DNA of 64,000 bases from Streptomyces sp. CC228A (GCF_021390935.1 NZ_JAJPUI010000010.1:62001-126000), one strand, 5' to 3'; counted from the stretch's first letter, positions 17,181 to 25,620 are shown. Notes: generated from the sequence alone by a model not told the origin. A program made the numbers and translations.

Positions 17181-18455
17181 ATGCCGCAAGCCACTTCCGC
17201 GCCCGCGACAGCCTCCGCGCCCGCCTCCGCCGCCCGCGGGCCCGCCGCGGGCGGCGTCCCGCACGTCGCGATCGTCGGCGCCGGACCCGTCGGCCTCGAC
17301 GCGGCGCTGGCCTGCGCCGACGCCGGCTGGCCGTTCACCGTGTACGAGGCCGCGGACGGCCCGGCCGCGCACGTCGGCGCCTGGGGGCACGTCCGCCTGT
17401 TCACCCCGTGGGATCTGAACGTGTCACCCCGGATGCGCGCCCACCTCGCCGACGCGCCGCGCGGGGGCGACTGCCCGACGGGCGCCGAACTCGTCGCCCG
17501 GCTCCTGCGGCCCGTCGCCGAACTGCCCGTGCTGCGGGACCGGATCCGCTACCGGACCCGTGTCGCCGGGATCGCCCGCGCCGGCCTGCTCAAGCACGAG
17601 CACATCGGCACCCCCACCCGGGCGGGCGCGCCGTTCACGCTGCTGCTGGACACCCCGCACGGCGAGGAGAGCGCCGCGGCGACCCTCGTCCTCGACTGCA
17701 GCGGCACCTACGCCCACCCGAACACGCTCGGGGACGGCGGCATCCCCGCGCCCGGCGAGCGGTCCCTCGGCCACCGCATCACCCGCACCATCCCCGACAC
17801 CGCCGACCCGTCCCGCTGGGCGGGCACCGTCCTGCTGGTGGGCGCCGGCAAGTCCGCGCAGACCGCCGCCCGCGACCTCGCCGCGCTCCCCGGCACCCGG
17901 CTCGTCTGGGCGGTGCGCAACCCGGCGCCCGACTGGGGCGAGGTCCCCGACGACACGCTGCCCGCCCGGCAGGGCCTCGTCGACGCGTCCCGTGCGCTCG
18001 CGGGAGGCGGCCTTGAGCGCGTCACGGTCCACACGGGCGCCCGGGTGGCGTCCCTGAAGGCGTCGCAGGACGGCCGGGTGACGGCGGTCCTGGACACCGG
18101 CGCCGGGCCCCGGGAGGTGGCGGCCGACCACGTCGTCTCCCTCACCGGTTACACCGGCGACCCGGTGCTCCACCGCCAGCTCCAGGTCCACGAGTGCTAC
18201 GCGACGGGCGCCCCCATGGCCCTGTCGGCGGCGCTCCTGTCCGCGGGGGGCGCGGGTGCCGACTGCCTCGCCCAGCCGGCCGCCGGCATCGACCAGTTGC
18301 GCAGTCCGGAACCGCACTTCTTCGTGCTGGGCGCCAAGTCGTACGGCCGCCTCAACACCTTCCTGCTGCGCAGCGGTTACGAGCAGGTCGACGAGGTCGC
18401 CGGTGCGTACGCCGCGCAGCCCGGCGCCGCCGCGCGGTCCGGTACGGACGGGTAG
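17181..18455 (+). CDS. FAD-dependent oxidoreductase (flavin monooxygenase-like)
   Basis: A 424-aa flavoprotein. After an Ala/Pro-rich leader of about 27 residues it has VAIVGAGPVGLDAALACADA, then TVYEAADGPAAHVGAW. A second nucleotide-binding motif, VLLVGAGKSAQTAARDLA, is placed as in FMO/Trx-reductase-like enzymes, followed by VVSLTGYTGD and FFVLGAKSYGRLNTFLL. The order and spacing fit a two-dinucleotide-binding-domain monooxygenase. Last gene of the plus-strand arsenic set. Oxidation of the arsenosugar (for example aldehyde to acid, or As(III) to As(V)) is a guess from context. Confidence 0.8.
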   Translation: MPQATSAPATASAPASAARGPAAGGVPHVAIVGAGPVGLDAALACADAGWPFTVYEAADGPAAHVGAWGHVRLFTPWDLNVSPRMRAHLADAPRGGDCPTGAELVARLLRPVAELPVLRDRIRYRTRVAGIARAGLLKHEHIGTPTRAGAPFTLLLDTPHGEESAAATLVLDCSGTYAHPNTLGDGGIPAPGERSLGHRITRTIPDTADPSRWAGTVLLVGAGKSAQTAARDLAALPGTRLVWAVRNPAPDWGEVPDDTLPARQGLVDASRALAGGGLERVTVHTGARVASLKASQDGRVTAVLDTGAGPREVAADHVVSLTGYTGDPVLHRQLQVHECYATGAPMALSAALLSAGGAGADCLAQPAAGIDQLRSPEPHFFVLGAKSYGRLNTFLLRSGYEQVDEVAGAYAAQPGAAARSGTDG

Positions 18456-18563
18456 CCGTGGGCGCCGGACCGGCCCGGTCCGACCGGCCGCGCCGGGCGG
18501 CGGGGAGCACGTCGCGGCGGCCCGCCGTACGGCGGGGACGCGCGGCGCCGGTACGGTCCGGCG

Positions 18564-19403
18564 TCACCGGCTGCCGTGCAGGGTGGTTGCGTGGGCGGCG
18601 CCCCGGGTGGAGGCGTTGCGGGGCGGGGCGCTCCGGGCGGGCCCCGCCGCCGCGGCGCGCGGCGTCCCGTGCGGCGGACCGGCAGGCGGGGACAGCGGCG
18701 GGGACGGCGGCACCGCGGGGGACTTGGCGGCGGGCCGCACGTCGGCCAGGCTCTGCTGCGGGGTGATGACCCCGTCGGTGCCCGCCGGGTCGAGGCGTTC
18801 CAGTTCCTCCGGGGTCGCCAGCCGGGGCAGCAGCAGCTGCCAGAAGCCGGTCACCGAGTACCGGGACAGCCACTCCTGGTTGCGCCGCCCCAGCACCTCG
18901 AAGCCGATGGTCGCGGCGACCACGGCGGCGGCCATGTCCCCGCGGTTCACGCCCGCCGCGAGGCTGCCCTCACCGGCTGCCTCGGCCAGCATCTGCTGGA
19001 CGAACTGCTGCCACTCGCGGCGCAGGTCCACCTCGCCGGTGCGGGTGGTGTCGCAGCTGAGCCGGAAGCCGGCCCGGGTGACGGCGTCCCGGCGCAGCAG
19101 GTGCGCCAGGGCGTGCGAGGCGTCCGTCAGCGCCTGCAGGGCGGGGCTGACGGCGCGCCCCCCGCGTGCTCCTCGCCGCACTCCGCGGTAGGCGGCGCGC
19201 AGGGCGCGGGACGCCTCGGTCTCCACGGCCGCGGCGACGGCCGCCTTGTTCTCGAAGTGGAAATGGAGGGCCCCCGTGCTGACCCCGGCCCCTGTGGAGA
19301 TCAGTGCGAGCCTCGCCTGGGCGTAGCCATACTCCTCGAACACCGCGGCAGCCGACTTGATCAGGGCACGGCGGGTGCGCTCGGCCCGTTCCTGCTTGCT
19401 CAA
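18564..19403 (-). CDS. Gamma-butyrolactone-receptor-like TetR regulator
   Basis: A 279-aa ScbR/ArpA/JadR2-type repressor. Its N-terminus, QERAERTRRALIKSAAAVFE, and helix-turn-helix region, LALISTGAGVSTGALHFHFE, are diagnostic for the receptor family. The ligand domain ends near GRRNQEWLSRYSVTGFWQL, and a Pro/Ala-rich tail of about 75 residues follows. An ARE-like palindrome (19507-19526) lies 100 bases upstream, suggesting autoregulation. A second one covers the promoter of the next gene, an OmpR-type regulator. The pairing resembles jadR2/jadR1 of S. venezuelae. Whether it binds a butyrolactone or is a pseudo-receptor cannot be told. Confidence 0.88.
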   Translation of the reverse strand: MSKQERAERTRRALIKSAAAVFEEYGYAQARLALISTGAGVSTGALHFHFENKAAVAAAVETEASRALRAAYRGVRRGARGGRAVSPALQALTDASHALAHLLRRDAVTRAGFRLSCDTTRTGEVDLRREWQQFVQQMLAEAAGEGSLAAGVNRGDMAAAVVAATIGFEVLGRRNQEWLSRYSVTGFWQLLLPRLATPEELERLDPAGTDGVITPQQSLADVRPAAKSPAVPPSPPLSPPAGPPHGTPRAAAAGPARSAPPRNASTRGAAHATTLHGSR

Positions 19404-19506
19404 CGGAGCCTCCCCTCGACAGTGGAGGGCCGGGTGGGGCGGCCCGGACGTGTGGGCGCGGGAGTGCGGGTCTCCTGCACGCGATGGGACTGCAGCATGC
19501 AGGTAT

Positions 19507-19526
19507 CAAACCATCTCCCTGGTTTG
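19507..19526. promoter_or_regulatory. ARE-like operator upstream of the TetR gene
   Basis: Inverted repeat CAAACCA (19507-19513) and TGGTTTG (19520-19526) with a 6-base centre, matching the A/CAAACC...GGTTTG pattern of autoregulatory elements. The rest of 19404-19799 shows no gene. Confidence 0.7.
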
Positions 19527-19711
19527 TTTTCCAGTGACGTCCGTGCGCGTGACGCAATCGGTACGCCGTTCCGACCGGCGGGAAGACCCCCCTGCCACCC
19601 CGCACGACCACCGGTAACACCCGTATCCAGGAGGCGGATCGGGCGCTCCGGTGCGATAGTCGGGACCGTGCCCGCTTGGCGCAGAGACGACCGAACAAGC
19701 CTTTCGAACCT

Positions 19712-19741
19712 TTGACAAACCGCCGAAGCGGTTTGTAATCT
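19712..19741 (+). promoter_or_regulatory. Promoter with embedded ARE for the OmpR-type regulator
   Basis: Perfect -35 TTGACA (19712-19717) and -10 TAATCT (19736-19741) with 18-bp spacing. The spacer is filled by a perfect inverted repeat, ACAAACCGC (19715-19723) and GCGGTTTGT (19728-19736), 4-base centre. Binding of the butyrolactone-receptor-like protein would exclude polymerase. The start codon is about 60 bases downstream. Confidence 0.82.
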
Positions 19742-19799
19742 TCTGACGAACGGTCGGCTAGCGGCATCCCAGGCCGCGCGAACGTGCAGGAGCCAGCAG

Positions 19800-20567
19800 A
19801 TGAATCAGCAGACCGCAAGTCTCCTCGAAGCCCGCATACTGCACCAGCAGCCCGCCCGGCGCGCGCCCACGCCGCCGCGCGGCACCGCACCGGACGCCCG
19901 TACGGGCCTGCGCGTCCTGGTGGTCGAGAACGAAGCGCGCGCCGCCGAGTCCCTGGTCCTGGGCCTGCGCCGGCACGGGTACGAGGCGGACAGCGTCAAC
20001 ACCGGCGCGAGGGCCCTGCAGGCCCACACCGAGACCGACCTGGTGCTGCTCGACTTGGACCTGCCCGACCTCGACGGCCTGGAGGTGTGCCGGGGCATCA
20101 GGGCCGCCTCCGACACCCCGATCATCGCCATCACCGCACGCGACACCGAACTGGACCGCGTGCTCGGGCTGCAGGCCGGGTCGGACGACTACATGGTCAA
20201 GCCGTACGGGTTCCGCGAGCTGATGGCCCGTATCGAGGCCGTGATGCGGCGGGTGCGGCCCCGTCCGCCGGCCGCCCACGTCATCACCAGCGGCCCGCTG
20301 AGCATCGACGCGCGCACCCGGCAGGTACGGCTCGACGGGCGGCCCGTCGAGGTCACCCGCAAGGAGTTCGACCTGCTGTACCTGCTCGCCTCCCAGCCCG
20401 AGACCGTGGTCTCGCGCAAGCAGCTGATGACGCAGGTGTGGGACGACTCCTGGTCGCGCCCCGGCCGGACCATCGACACCCACGTCAGCAGCCTGCGCGG
20501 CAAGCTCGGCTCCAGCAGCTGGATCATCACGGTACGGGGCGTGGGCTTCCGCTTCGGCCACGCCTGA
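19800..20567 (+). CDS. Orphan OmpR-family response regulator (JadR1-like arrangement)
   Basis: A 255-aa regulator: about 36 N-terminal extra residues, a receiver domain (37-155) and an OmpR-type winged helix (about 165-253, VTRKEFDLLYLLASQPETVV ... TIDTHVSSLRGKL ... ITVRGVGFRFG). Phospho-acceptor D85 (LVLLDLDLPD), T112 and K134 are present, but the usual Asp pair reads E43-N44, an atypical acidic pocket. No histidine kinase is nearby. Atypical regulators such as JadR1 respond to small molecules rather than phosphorylation, which fits. It is the likely pathway activator; heptamer repeats at 22113-22150 are its candidate site. Confidence 0.88.
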   Translation: MNQQTASLLEARILHQQPARRAPTPPRGTAPDARTGLRVLVVENEARAAESLVLGLRRHGYEADSVNTGARALQAHTETDLVLLDLDLPDLDGLEVCRGIRAASDTPIIAITARDTELDRVLGLQAGSDDYMVKPYGFRELMARIEAVMRRVRPRPPAAHVITSGPLSIDARTRQVRLDGRPVEVTRKEFDLLYLLASQPETVVSRKQLMTQVWDDSWSRPGRTIDTHVSSLRGKLGSSSWIITVRGVGFRFGHA

Positions 20568-21359
20568 ACGCGGACCGGCCACCCCTGCAGCCGCTCCGAC
20601 CCGCCGCTCCCTCCGGCCGCTCCCTCCGGCCGCTCCGGCCAGCCGCTCCGCCGGCAGGTCCGACCGCCCCGGAGTCCGACCGCCCCGAGTCCGCCTGGTC
20701 TCCGTCCCGGTCGGCGCCCTGCCCGCACGGGGCGCACCCGGCAATCGGCCGACCCGCTCCGGGAACACCCGGGAGCCCATCCGTTGCCGCCGCGGAGAAA
20801 CCACCGGCTCCGCACCCGTCTCGGGATCCGCCGACCCCACCCCCGGCGCGGAGCCCGATCCGGCCCCCAGCAGGCCGCCGAGCAGGCCGCCGAGCAGGCC
20901 GCCGAGCAGGCCGCCGAGCAGGCCGCCGAGCAGCGAACGACGCCCCGGCGCAGCCCGCTCCGGTGGCCGGCGGCCACGGCACCGCGGCAGCATCCGACCG
21001 GGGGCGAACCGCAGGAATCCGACGACCGGCCGCAACGCCGCCCGGCGAAGCGGGACCGGCACACCGGGGCGCCGCCTGTGCCGCCCCGGGCAGAGGCGCC
21101 TCCGCCGACCGGCGGGTGCACCCCGGCACCAGCGTCCAGCGCCCGCACGCCCGTTCAGCGACCGTGCCACCGACGCCCGGCGACCCGTACCCACCGGGCT
21201 CGACGCCGGCGCGCGCCCCCGGCCCGCACGCCGACGTCCGCACCGCACCGCACCGCACCGGCGGCCCCTCATCGCCGGAGCACCGCACGGCTCCCGGACA
21301 CGTACGCGACAGGGGACGGCCCCGCCCTCCAGGGCGGGGCCGTCCCCGTGCGTCGACGC
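20568..21359 (+). other. Non-coding stretch with 12-bp tandem repeat
   Basis: Nearly 800 bases without a convincing gene. At 20871-20933 there are five copies of a 12-bp unit (CAGGCCGCCGAG). The remainder is GC-rich low-complexity sequence. It ends with the strong terminator at 21312-21347. Confidence 0.5.
21312..21347. terminator. Perfect 16-bp hairpin terminator
   Basis: Stem GGGGACGGCCCCGCCC (21312-21327) pairs completely with 21332-21347 around the loop TCCA. It lies 13 bases past the stop of the minus-strand OvmZ-like gene and faces the OmpR regulator, so it can serve both directions. No T-tract, as usual in Streptomyces. Confidence 0.85.
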
Positions 21360-22008
21360 CTACCGCGTCCTGCGCCGGCCCCCCGCCGCGAGGCGGCTCA
21401 TCTGCAGCCACTCGTGGCCCAGCCACCGGTGGGACGGGTCCGCGTCGCAGACGATCCTGGCGGGCAGCTGCGGCCGGTCCGGCTGGACGGCGGCCGTGAG
21501 CCCTCCGGGGCACCCCGGCTCGACACAGGCGCCGATCGGCACCCGGCGCCGCGGATCGGGGTCCACGACCTGCCGGGCCCTGCGCACCAGCCGGGCCACC
21601 TCCTCCGTGACGTCCGCCGCGGCATCGTGCGCGGCGAGCCACGAGGAGTGGCGCACCAGCAGCGCGGCCAGCTCGGCCACCGTGCGCGCCGGCCGCGGGG
21701 CCCTCGCGGGCCCCGCCGGACGGCAGTTCGTCGGCGACCAGGGCCGCCCAGGAACGCAGCACGTCGACGATGGAGGCGCGCACCTCTGCCGCCGCGCCGC
21801 CCTCCGGCGCGGCGGGCAGCGTCCCGCACTCGTCGTACAGGGCGGGCAGCCTCTCCAGCTCCCCGACGAAGCGGTGCCCGCAGCCGAAGCACAGGCGGGC
21901 CCCCCGCTCGGCGCTGCGCCGCGGACGGCCGGACGCCTCCTGGCGGCGGCAGCCCGCACCCTCGCACTCTTTCGTGACCGTGGGCGACGGAATCGTTCGC
22001 TGACTCAC
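21360..22008 (-). CDS. OvmZ-like cysteine-rich protein, apparent frameshift
   Basis: A conserved actinomycete protein often near secondary-metabolite genes. The N-terminal half (GTG at 22008, G6 ribosome site) has a zinc-ribbon-like pair, KECEGAGC and RLCFGCGHRF, then ELERLPALYDECGTL. The C-terminal half, in another frame, has VPIGACVEPGCPGGLTA, PARIVCDADPSHRW and LGHEWLQMSRL. The switch falls at about 21695-21720 in a run of GGGG/CCCC blocks. Fused, the product would be about 215 aa. Function unknown; possibly a DNA-binding accessory regulator. It diverges from the ACP-like gene. Confidence 0.65.
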
Positions 22009-22112
22009 CTGGACCCCCCATCATCGAATTTCCGCCAAGGTAAGTGGCCGCTCGGCGGCGGGACAAGACGGATCCCTCACCTTTGTGGACATCTTTTCCC
22101 AGCCCGCAAGCG

Positions 22113-22150
22113 CCTGAAAATCCCTGACACAACCTGACAGAGATCTGACA
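22113..22150 (+). promoter_or_regulatory. Heptamer direct repeats: candidate activator site
   Basis: CCTGAAA (22113-22119), CCTGACA (22123-22129), CCTGACA (22133-22139) and TCTGACA (22144-22150) repeat at 10-11 bp, i.e. on one face of the helix, ending 9 bases before a -35-like TTGACT (22160-22165). The -10 (CAGTCT, 22183-22188) is weak, as expected of an activated promoter. SARP and OmpR-type activators bind such arrays. The spacer 22009-22276 carries nothing else evident. Confidence 0.65.
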
Positions 22151-22276
22151 CCGTCCGCGTTGACTCCCGTGACGGATGAGGACAGTCTTCTTCGCAGCTC
22201 AGCCGGACCGTGCCGAGCACGCCGATCGCGCCGTCCCCACCGACGGGCCCCGCCATACGCAGGAAAGGGAACGGGC

Positions 22277-22546
22277 ATGTACAAGCACGAGTTCACCCTT
22301 GAGGCCTTCAGGCTCGTTCTGCTGGAGGACGCCGGCCCCGACCAGAGCGTCGACCTCGACCGGGACATCCTCGACGTCGGGTTCGACGAGTTGGGCTACC
22401 CGCCGCCGGCCCTCGCGGAGACGCTGGGCAGGATCGAGCGCGAGTACGGCATCGCGCTGGACGACGACGTGTGCAGCGACAACCCGACCCCGCGCGGGCT
22501 GATCGCCGCCGTCAACGCCCGGCTGGAACCGTCCGTCCCGGCCTGA
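22277..22546 (+). CDS. Acyl-carrier-protein-like protein lacking the phosphopantetheine serine
   Basis: An 89-aa protein with the ACP fold pattern of type II polyketide systems: VDLDRDILDVGFDELGY, then ETLGRIEREYGIALDDD. Where the attachment motif should read GYDSLA it reads GYPPPA (P42-P44), so the serine is absent and normal 4'-phosphopantetheinylation is impossible. The start is ATG 22277 with AGGAAAGGGA upstream. It is preceded by the heptamer repeats, so it is probably the first gene controlled by the pathway regulator. It could be a structural or decoy partner for the ketosynthases. The family call is from pattern only. Confidence 0.7.
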   Translation: MYKHEFTLEAFRLVLLEDAGPDQSVDLDRDILDVGFDELGYPPPALAETLGRIEREYGIALDDDVCSDNPTPRGLIAAVNARLEPSVPA

Positions 22547-23364
22547 TGCCGGGTGCGGCCGGACCCTGTGGACCGGCCGCGCCCCGTCCCGCCCCACAGC
22601 ACCGCGGCTGCCGTGCCGACCCGATCCCTCCCCCCAGGCACGGCGGCCGCGGTCCACAGCAACCCCCGCCCGGGCAGCGCACGTCCGGGCGCGCCGGAGC
22701 GGAGGCACCGGCGGCGGGCGGACAGCGGGACACACCCGCGCAACCGCGGCCGCCGCGGAATACCCGCCATCCGCCGTTCCCCCCGCGGACGGCTCACGGC
22801 CTCCCGTAATTCACCGTATGCGAAAGGCGTTTTCCGTGCCGGAGAACCGCGGCCACCACGCCGCCGGAACCGGACGTATCCGCGACGGTCGCCGCACGCC
22901 GATCGCGGCGGGCCGGACGCGAAAGGGACGCCATCACGCGGCACCTTCACCGCCGTTCTCCCCGCCGGCCCCGCAGACATTCTCCCGGCCGTTCTCGCCG
23001 CCGTTCTCGCCGCCTTTCCGGAATTCTCTGTTCCGCGCGGCGGAGGACGAAACTCCGCGCCCATTCCGGGGGCCACGGCCGTACGCGCGGCACCCGGCTC
23101 CGCGCGCACCCGACCGGCCACGGCGGAGAGCGGCGGCCCGACCGCCCCCACGGAGGGCGAGGCCACCGCCGCGCACGACCCGCTTCGGCCGGGCCGCGGG
23201 CTCGGCACCAGCCCGCCCACCGCGTCCCTTGACCGCCACCGCCCCGAGGCGCTCCCGCCGCGCCCCGGGACGTCGGCATGCCCGCCCGCCGCACCGGCCC
23301 GCCCCCTCACGCACACCGCGCTGACCGACACCCACCACCCGACAGAACACGCAGGAGCCTGCCC
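22547..23364 (+). other. Spacer without recognised gene
   Basis: About 820 bases. Around 22795-22850 and 22960-23050 the composition drops (AATTCACCG, TTTCC, TTCTC runs) with CGTTCTCGCCGC repeats near 22985-23010. Long open frames exist but are Arg/Pro-rich and have no family signature. I see no gene I can support. Confidence 0.45.
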
Positions 23365-23871
23365 ATGCCCGCAACACCCTCGACCGACGCCCAGGTCGCG
23401 CCGCTCGGCGCCCCGCTCGGGGCGCTGGCCGACCGCCTGGCCGTCAAGGACCTCCTCGACCGGTACGTCGAGGCCCTGGACCGGGCCGACGAGCCCGGGT
23501 ACGACGACGACTGGTACCGGACCGTCTTCACCGAGGACGCCCGACTCGACGTGCCGGCGGGCACCCACCGGGGCGTCCGCGGCTTCGCGGCCTTCCGGCG
23601 TGCGGCGCAGGCGCGCTGGGACCGCACCCACCGCCTCGGCGGCACCCTGCTCGTGGACCTGGACGGCGACCGTGCCCGGGTGCGCGCCCACCAGGTGGCC
23701 AGCCACCGGCGCTCGGGACCCGCCCACGGGGACGACCCGTACGTGGTCAGCGGCTACTACGACGCGCGCGCCCGGCTCACCGCGGAGGGCTGGCGGCTCG
23801 ACGCGCTGACGTTCCACGTGGTGTCGGCCCTCGGCAGGCCGCTGCCGTCGGCGGCCGGGGCGGTGTTCTGA
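23365..23871 (+). CDS. SnoaL-like (NTF2-fold) domain protein
   Basis: A 168-aa protein of the SnoaL_4 type: LADRLAVKDLLDRYVEALD, DDWYRTVFTEDARLDVP and GVRGFAAFRR, ending in strands VVSGYYDARARLTAEGWRLD and LTFHVVSALGRPL. The Tyr/Asp pattern is that of small cyclases, dehydratases or ring-hydroxylase-like subunits. The start is ATG 23365 after GGAGCC. In the cluster it could serve as the missing dehydratase/isomerase for the KS-ACP system. That is inference. Confidence 0.8.
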   Translation: MPATPSTDAQVAPLGAPLGALADRLAVKDLLDRYVEALDRADEPGYDDDWYRTVFTEDARLDVPAGTHRGVRGFAAFRRAAQARWDRTHRLGGTLLVDLDGDRARVRAHQVASHRRSGPAHGDDPYVVSGYYDARARLTAEGWRLDALTFHVVSALGRPLPSAAGAVF

Positions 23872-24434
23872 TGGACGGCCCGGTCCCCCTCAGAAGCCTG
23901 CTCCGCCGGCGCGTCGTCCGGTGCCTGCACGCGGTGCTGCCCCGCCGCGGCGCCGCCTCCGCGGCCCGGACCCGTACGACCGCCACGGCCCGTACCACCG
24001 GAACCACCCGTACCACCGGCCCGACCGGAACGGCCCGTACCGCCGGCCCGACCGGAACCACCCGTACCACCGGCCCGACCGGAACGGCTGGTGCGGTCGG
24101 CGCGGCGGGACCGCCTCGGACGGCGCCCGCGACCCGCGGGGCTGACCCGTGGCATGAGCGCACCGCGCGGCCGCCAGGAGGCTTCGCTGCTGCGGCACCA
24201 CGTCGCCGGCGGGCCTGTTCGCCTCGGCCCGCGGGCGGGGCCCCGGCGGGCGCGCGTGGCGCGCGTCCGCCGGAAGCACCCCGCGCCCGGCCCCGCAGGC
24301 CGGGCACCACCGGGCACCCGGAGCGCCTCCGGCACGGCGGGGGCCGCCGCCGCAGCCACCCCCTCAGGACCGCTGCCGCGTACGGGCCCGGAGGGCCCCC
24401 GCCCGAACACCTCCCCGCCCGCCGGGCCGCCGGA
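23872..24434 (+). other. Spacer with 27-bp tandem repeats
   Basis: An ATG at 23871 overlaps the SnoaL stop (TGATG) and opens a frame, but its product is Thr/Gly/Arg low complexity and I cannot support it. At 24007-24087 a 27-bp unit (start CCCGTACCACCGGCCCGACC) is repeated three times. One frame reads PYHRPDRNG-like 9-residue repeats. Confidence 0.4.
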
Positions 24435-25397
24435 TCAGCGGCCGTCGGAGAAGTTGTGCACGCCCCACCAGCCGGACCCGTCGCGGTGGATCCCCACCCC
24501 GACCTCGGTGAACGACGCGTCCGTCTGCGCCTTGTAGTGCCCGGGGCTGTGCCGCCACATGGACTGGAACTTCTCCGCCACCTCCTGCGCGGACATCGAC
24601 GCGTCGCTCCACCACACGATGTTCTCGCCGACCCAGGTGCGGCCGCCGGTCACCAGGTACTGCCTGTCCGCGTCACCGGAGTGGCCGAAGCCCGAGGCGC
24701 GCATGTGCGCGGCCCACCCCCGGGCGAAATCGCTCAGGTCCGTACGCAGGGCCAGCGGGGGCAGGCCGACGGTCGCCCGCTCGGCGTTGAGCAGCCGCAG
24801 CGACATGGCCTCCGCCTCGCTCGCGCTCGTGGAGTCCGAGCGGGGCCCGGGAAGGGTCGGGTCGGGCCCTACGGGACCGCTCCCGGACACCGGCCCCCGC
24901 TTCGTGGCGGGGACCTCGGGGCGCGGGGAGCGCGCCTCGGGAGTACGGCTCCGCGCCGGGGAGGCCGCGGCGCCGGGGGCCGCCGACCGCCCGGCCGACG
25001 CCCCGGCCGACGGCGGGGCCGACCGTGACGGAGACGGCGAGGGAGCAGCCGACGGCGCGCCCGAGGACGTCGGGGACATGCCCGCGGAAGGTGCGCCCGC
25101 CGCGCCCTCCCCAGGGGTCCCCGCCGTCACCGCCTCGTCGGCCGCACCACCGCCGGCAGCGGCCGGCGAGGCCGCACCGGTCGCACCGGTCGCACCGAGG
25201 GGGCCCGCGTCCCGACCGCCCAGTCCGACCGCGCCCACCACGGCCATACCGGCGACGACGACACCGGCCAGGGCGGCACCCGCCCTGCCCCCTCGGCGCC
25301 GCCGCCGGTGACGGCGCTCCTCCACCCGGCGCCCGCGCCGGTGCCCACCGCCCCGGCTGCCCGCCGCCCGCCCCGACCGCTCACCGCGCTGTCCCAT
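24435..25397 (-). CDS. CAP-superfamily (SCP/PR-1) exported protein
   Basis: A 320-aa protein. The N-terminus is Arg-rich followed by a single hydrophobic segment (GAALAGVVVAGMAVVGAVGL, about residues 40-60), a signal anchor or signal peptide. Then comes a long Pro/Ser/Ala linker, and from about residue 190 the CAP domain: LLNAERATVGLPPLAL, LSDFARGWAAHMRASGFGHS, VGENIVWWSD, QSMWRHSPGHYKAQ and FTEVGVGIHRDGSGWWGVHNF. Start ATG 25397 with GGGAGGAG. Such proteins are common and cell-surface located. Probably not part of the biosynthetic pathway. Confidence 0.85.
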   Translation of the reverse strand: MGQRGERSGRAAGSRGGGHRRGRRVEERRHRRRRRGGRAGAALAGVVVAGMAVVGAVGLGGRDAGPLGATGATGAASPAAAGGGAADEAVTAGTPGEGAAGAPSAGMSPTSSGAPSAAPSPSPSRSAPPSAGASAGRSAAPGAAASPARSRTPEARSPRPEVPATKRGPVSGSGPVGPDPTLPGPRSDSTSASEAEAMSLRLLNAERATVGLPPLALRTDLSDFARGWAAHMRASGFGHSGDADRQYLVTGGRTWVGENIVWWSDASMSAQEVAEKFQSMWRHSPGHYKAQTDASFTEVGVGIHRDGSGWWGVHNFSDGR

Positions 25398-25516
25398 GAC
25401 CGCTCCTCCCTGTCCGCGTCCGCCGCTCTGACGGCCGCCGACAGGGAGACCCGCACGCCCCGCGCCGACAACACTTCCTGCGCCGCCGGGCTCATGGACG
25501 TGGCACGGAAAAGCGG

Positions 25517-25598
25517 GAGCGCCCCGGTCGGGCACGACCGGGGCGCTCGTCGGGCGACAGCCTGCGGCTCGGGCCCGCCGGCAGGGGGTGCCGGCGGG
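25517..25598. terminator. Double hairpin terminator of the KS operon
   Basis: First hairpin 25517-25548: stem GAGCGCCCCGGTCG, loop GGCA, perfect complement. Second 25574-25598: stem CCCGCCGGCA, loop GGGGG, perfect complement. Both follow the minus-strand enoyl-CoA hydratase stop at 25621. Confidence 0.8.
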
Positions 25599-25620
25599 TC
25601 GCGGACCACGCCGTGGGCTG

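Noticed and set aside
20871-20933. Regular 12-bp repeats that could suggest a CRISPR array
   Set aside because: Units are directly contiguous without unique spacers and no cas genes are near; simple tandem repeat.
22553-23809. 418-codon open frame in the spacer before the SnoaL gene
   Set aside because: Arg/Pro-rich, overlaps the real SnoaL frame, no domain pattern; GC-rich shadow frame.
23871-25028. Long plus-strand open frame starting in the SnoaL stop codon
   Set aside because: Low-complexity Thr/Gly/Arg product, and it runs antisense through the CAP-domain gene.
24435-25397. CAP-domain protein as a cluster enzyme
   Set aside because: Has its own signal anchor and is separated from the KS operon by two strong terminators; likely a bystander.
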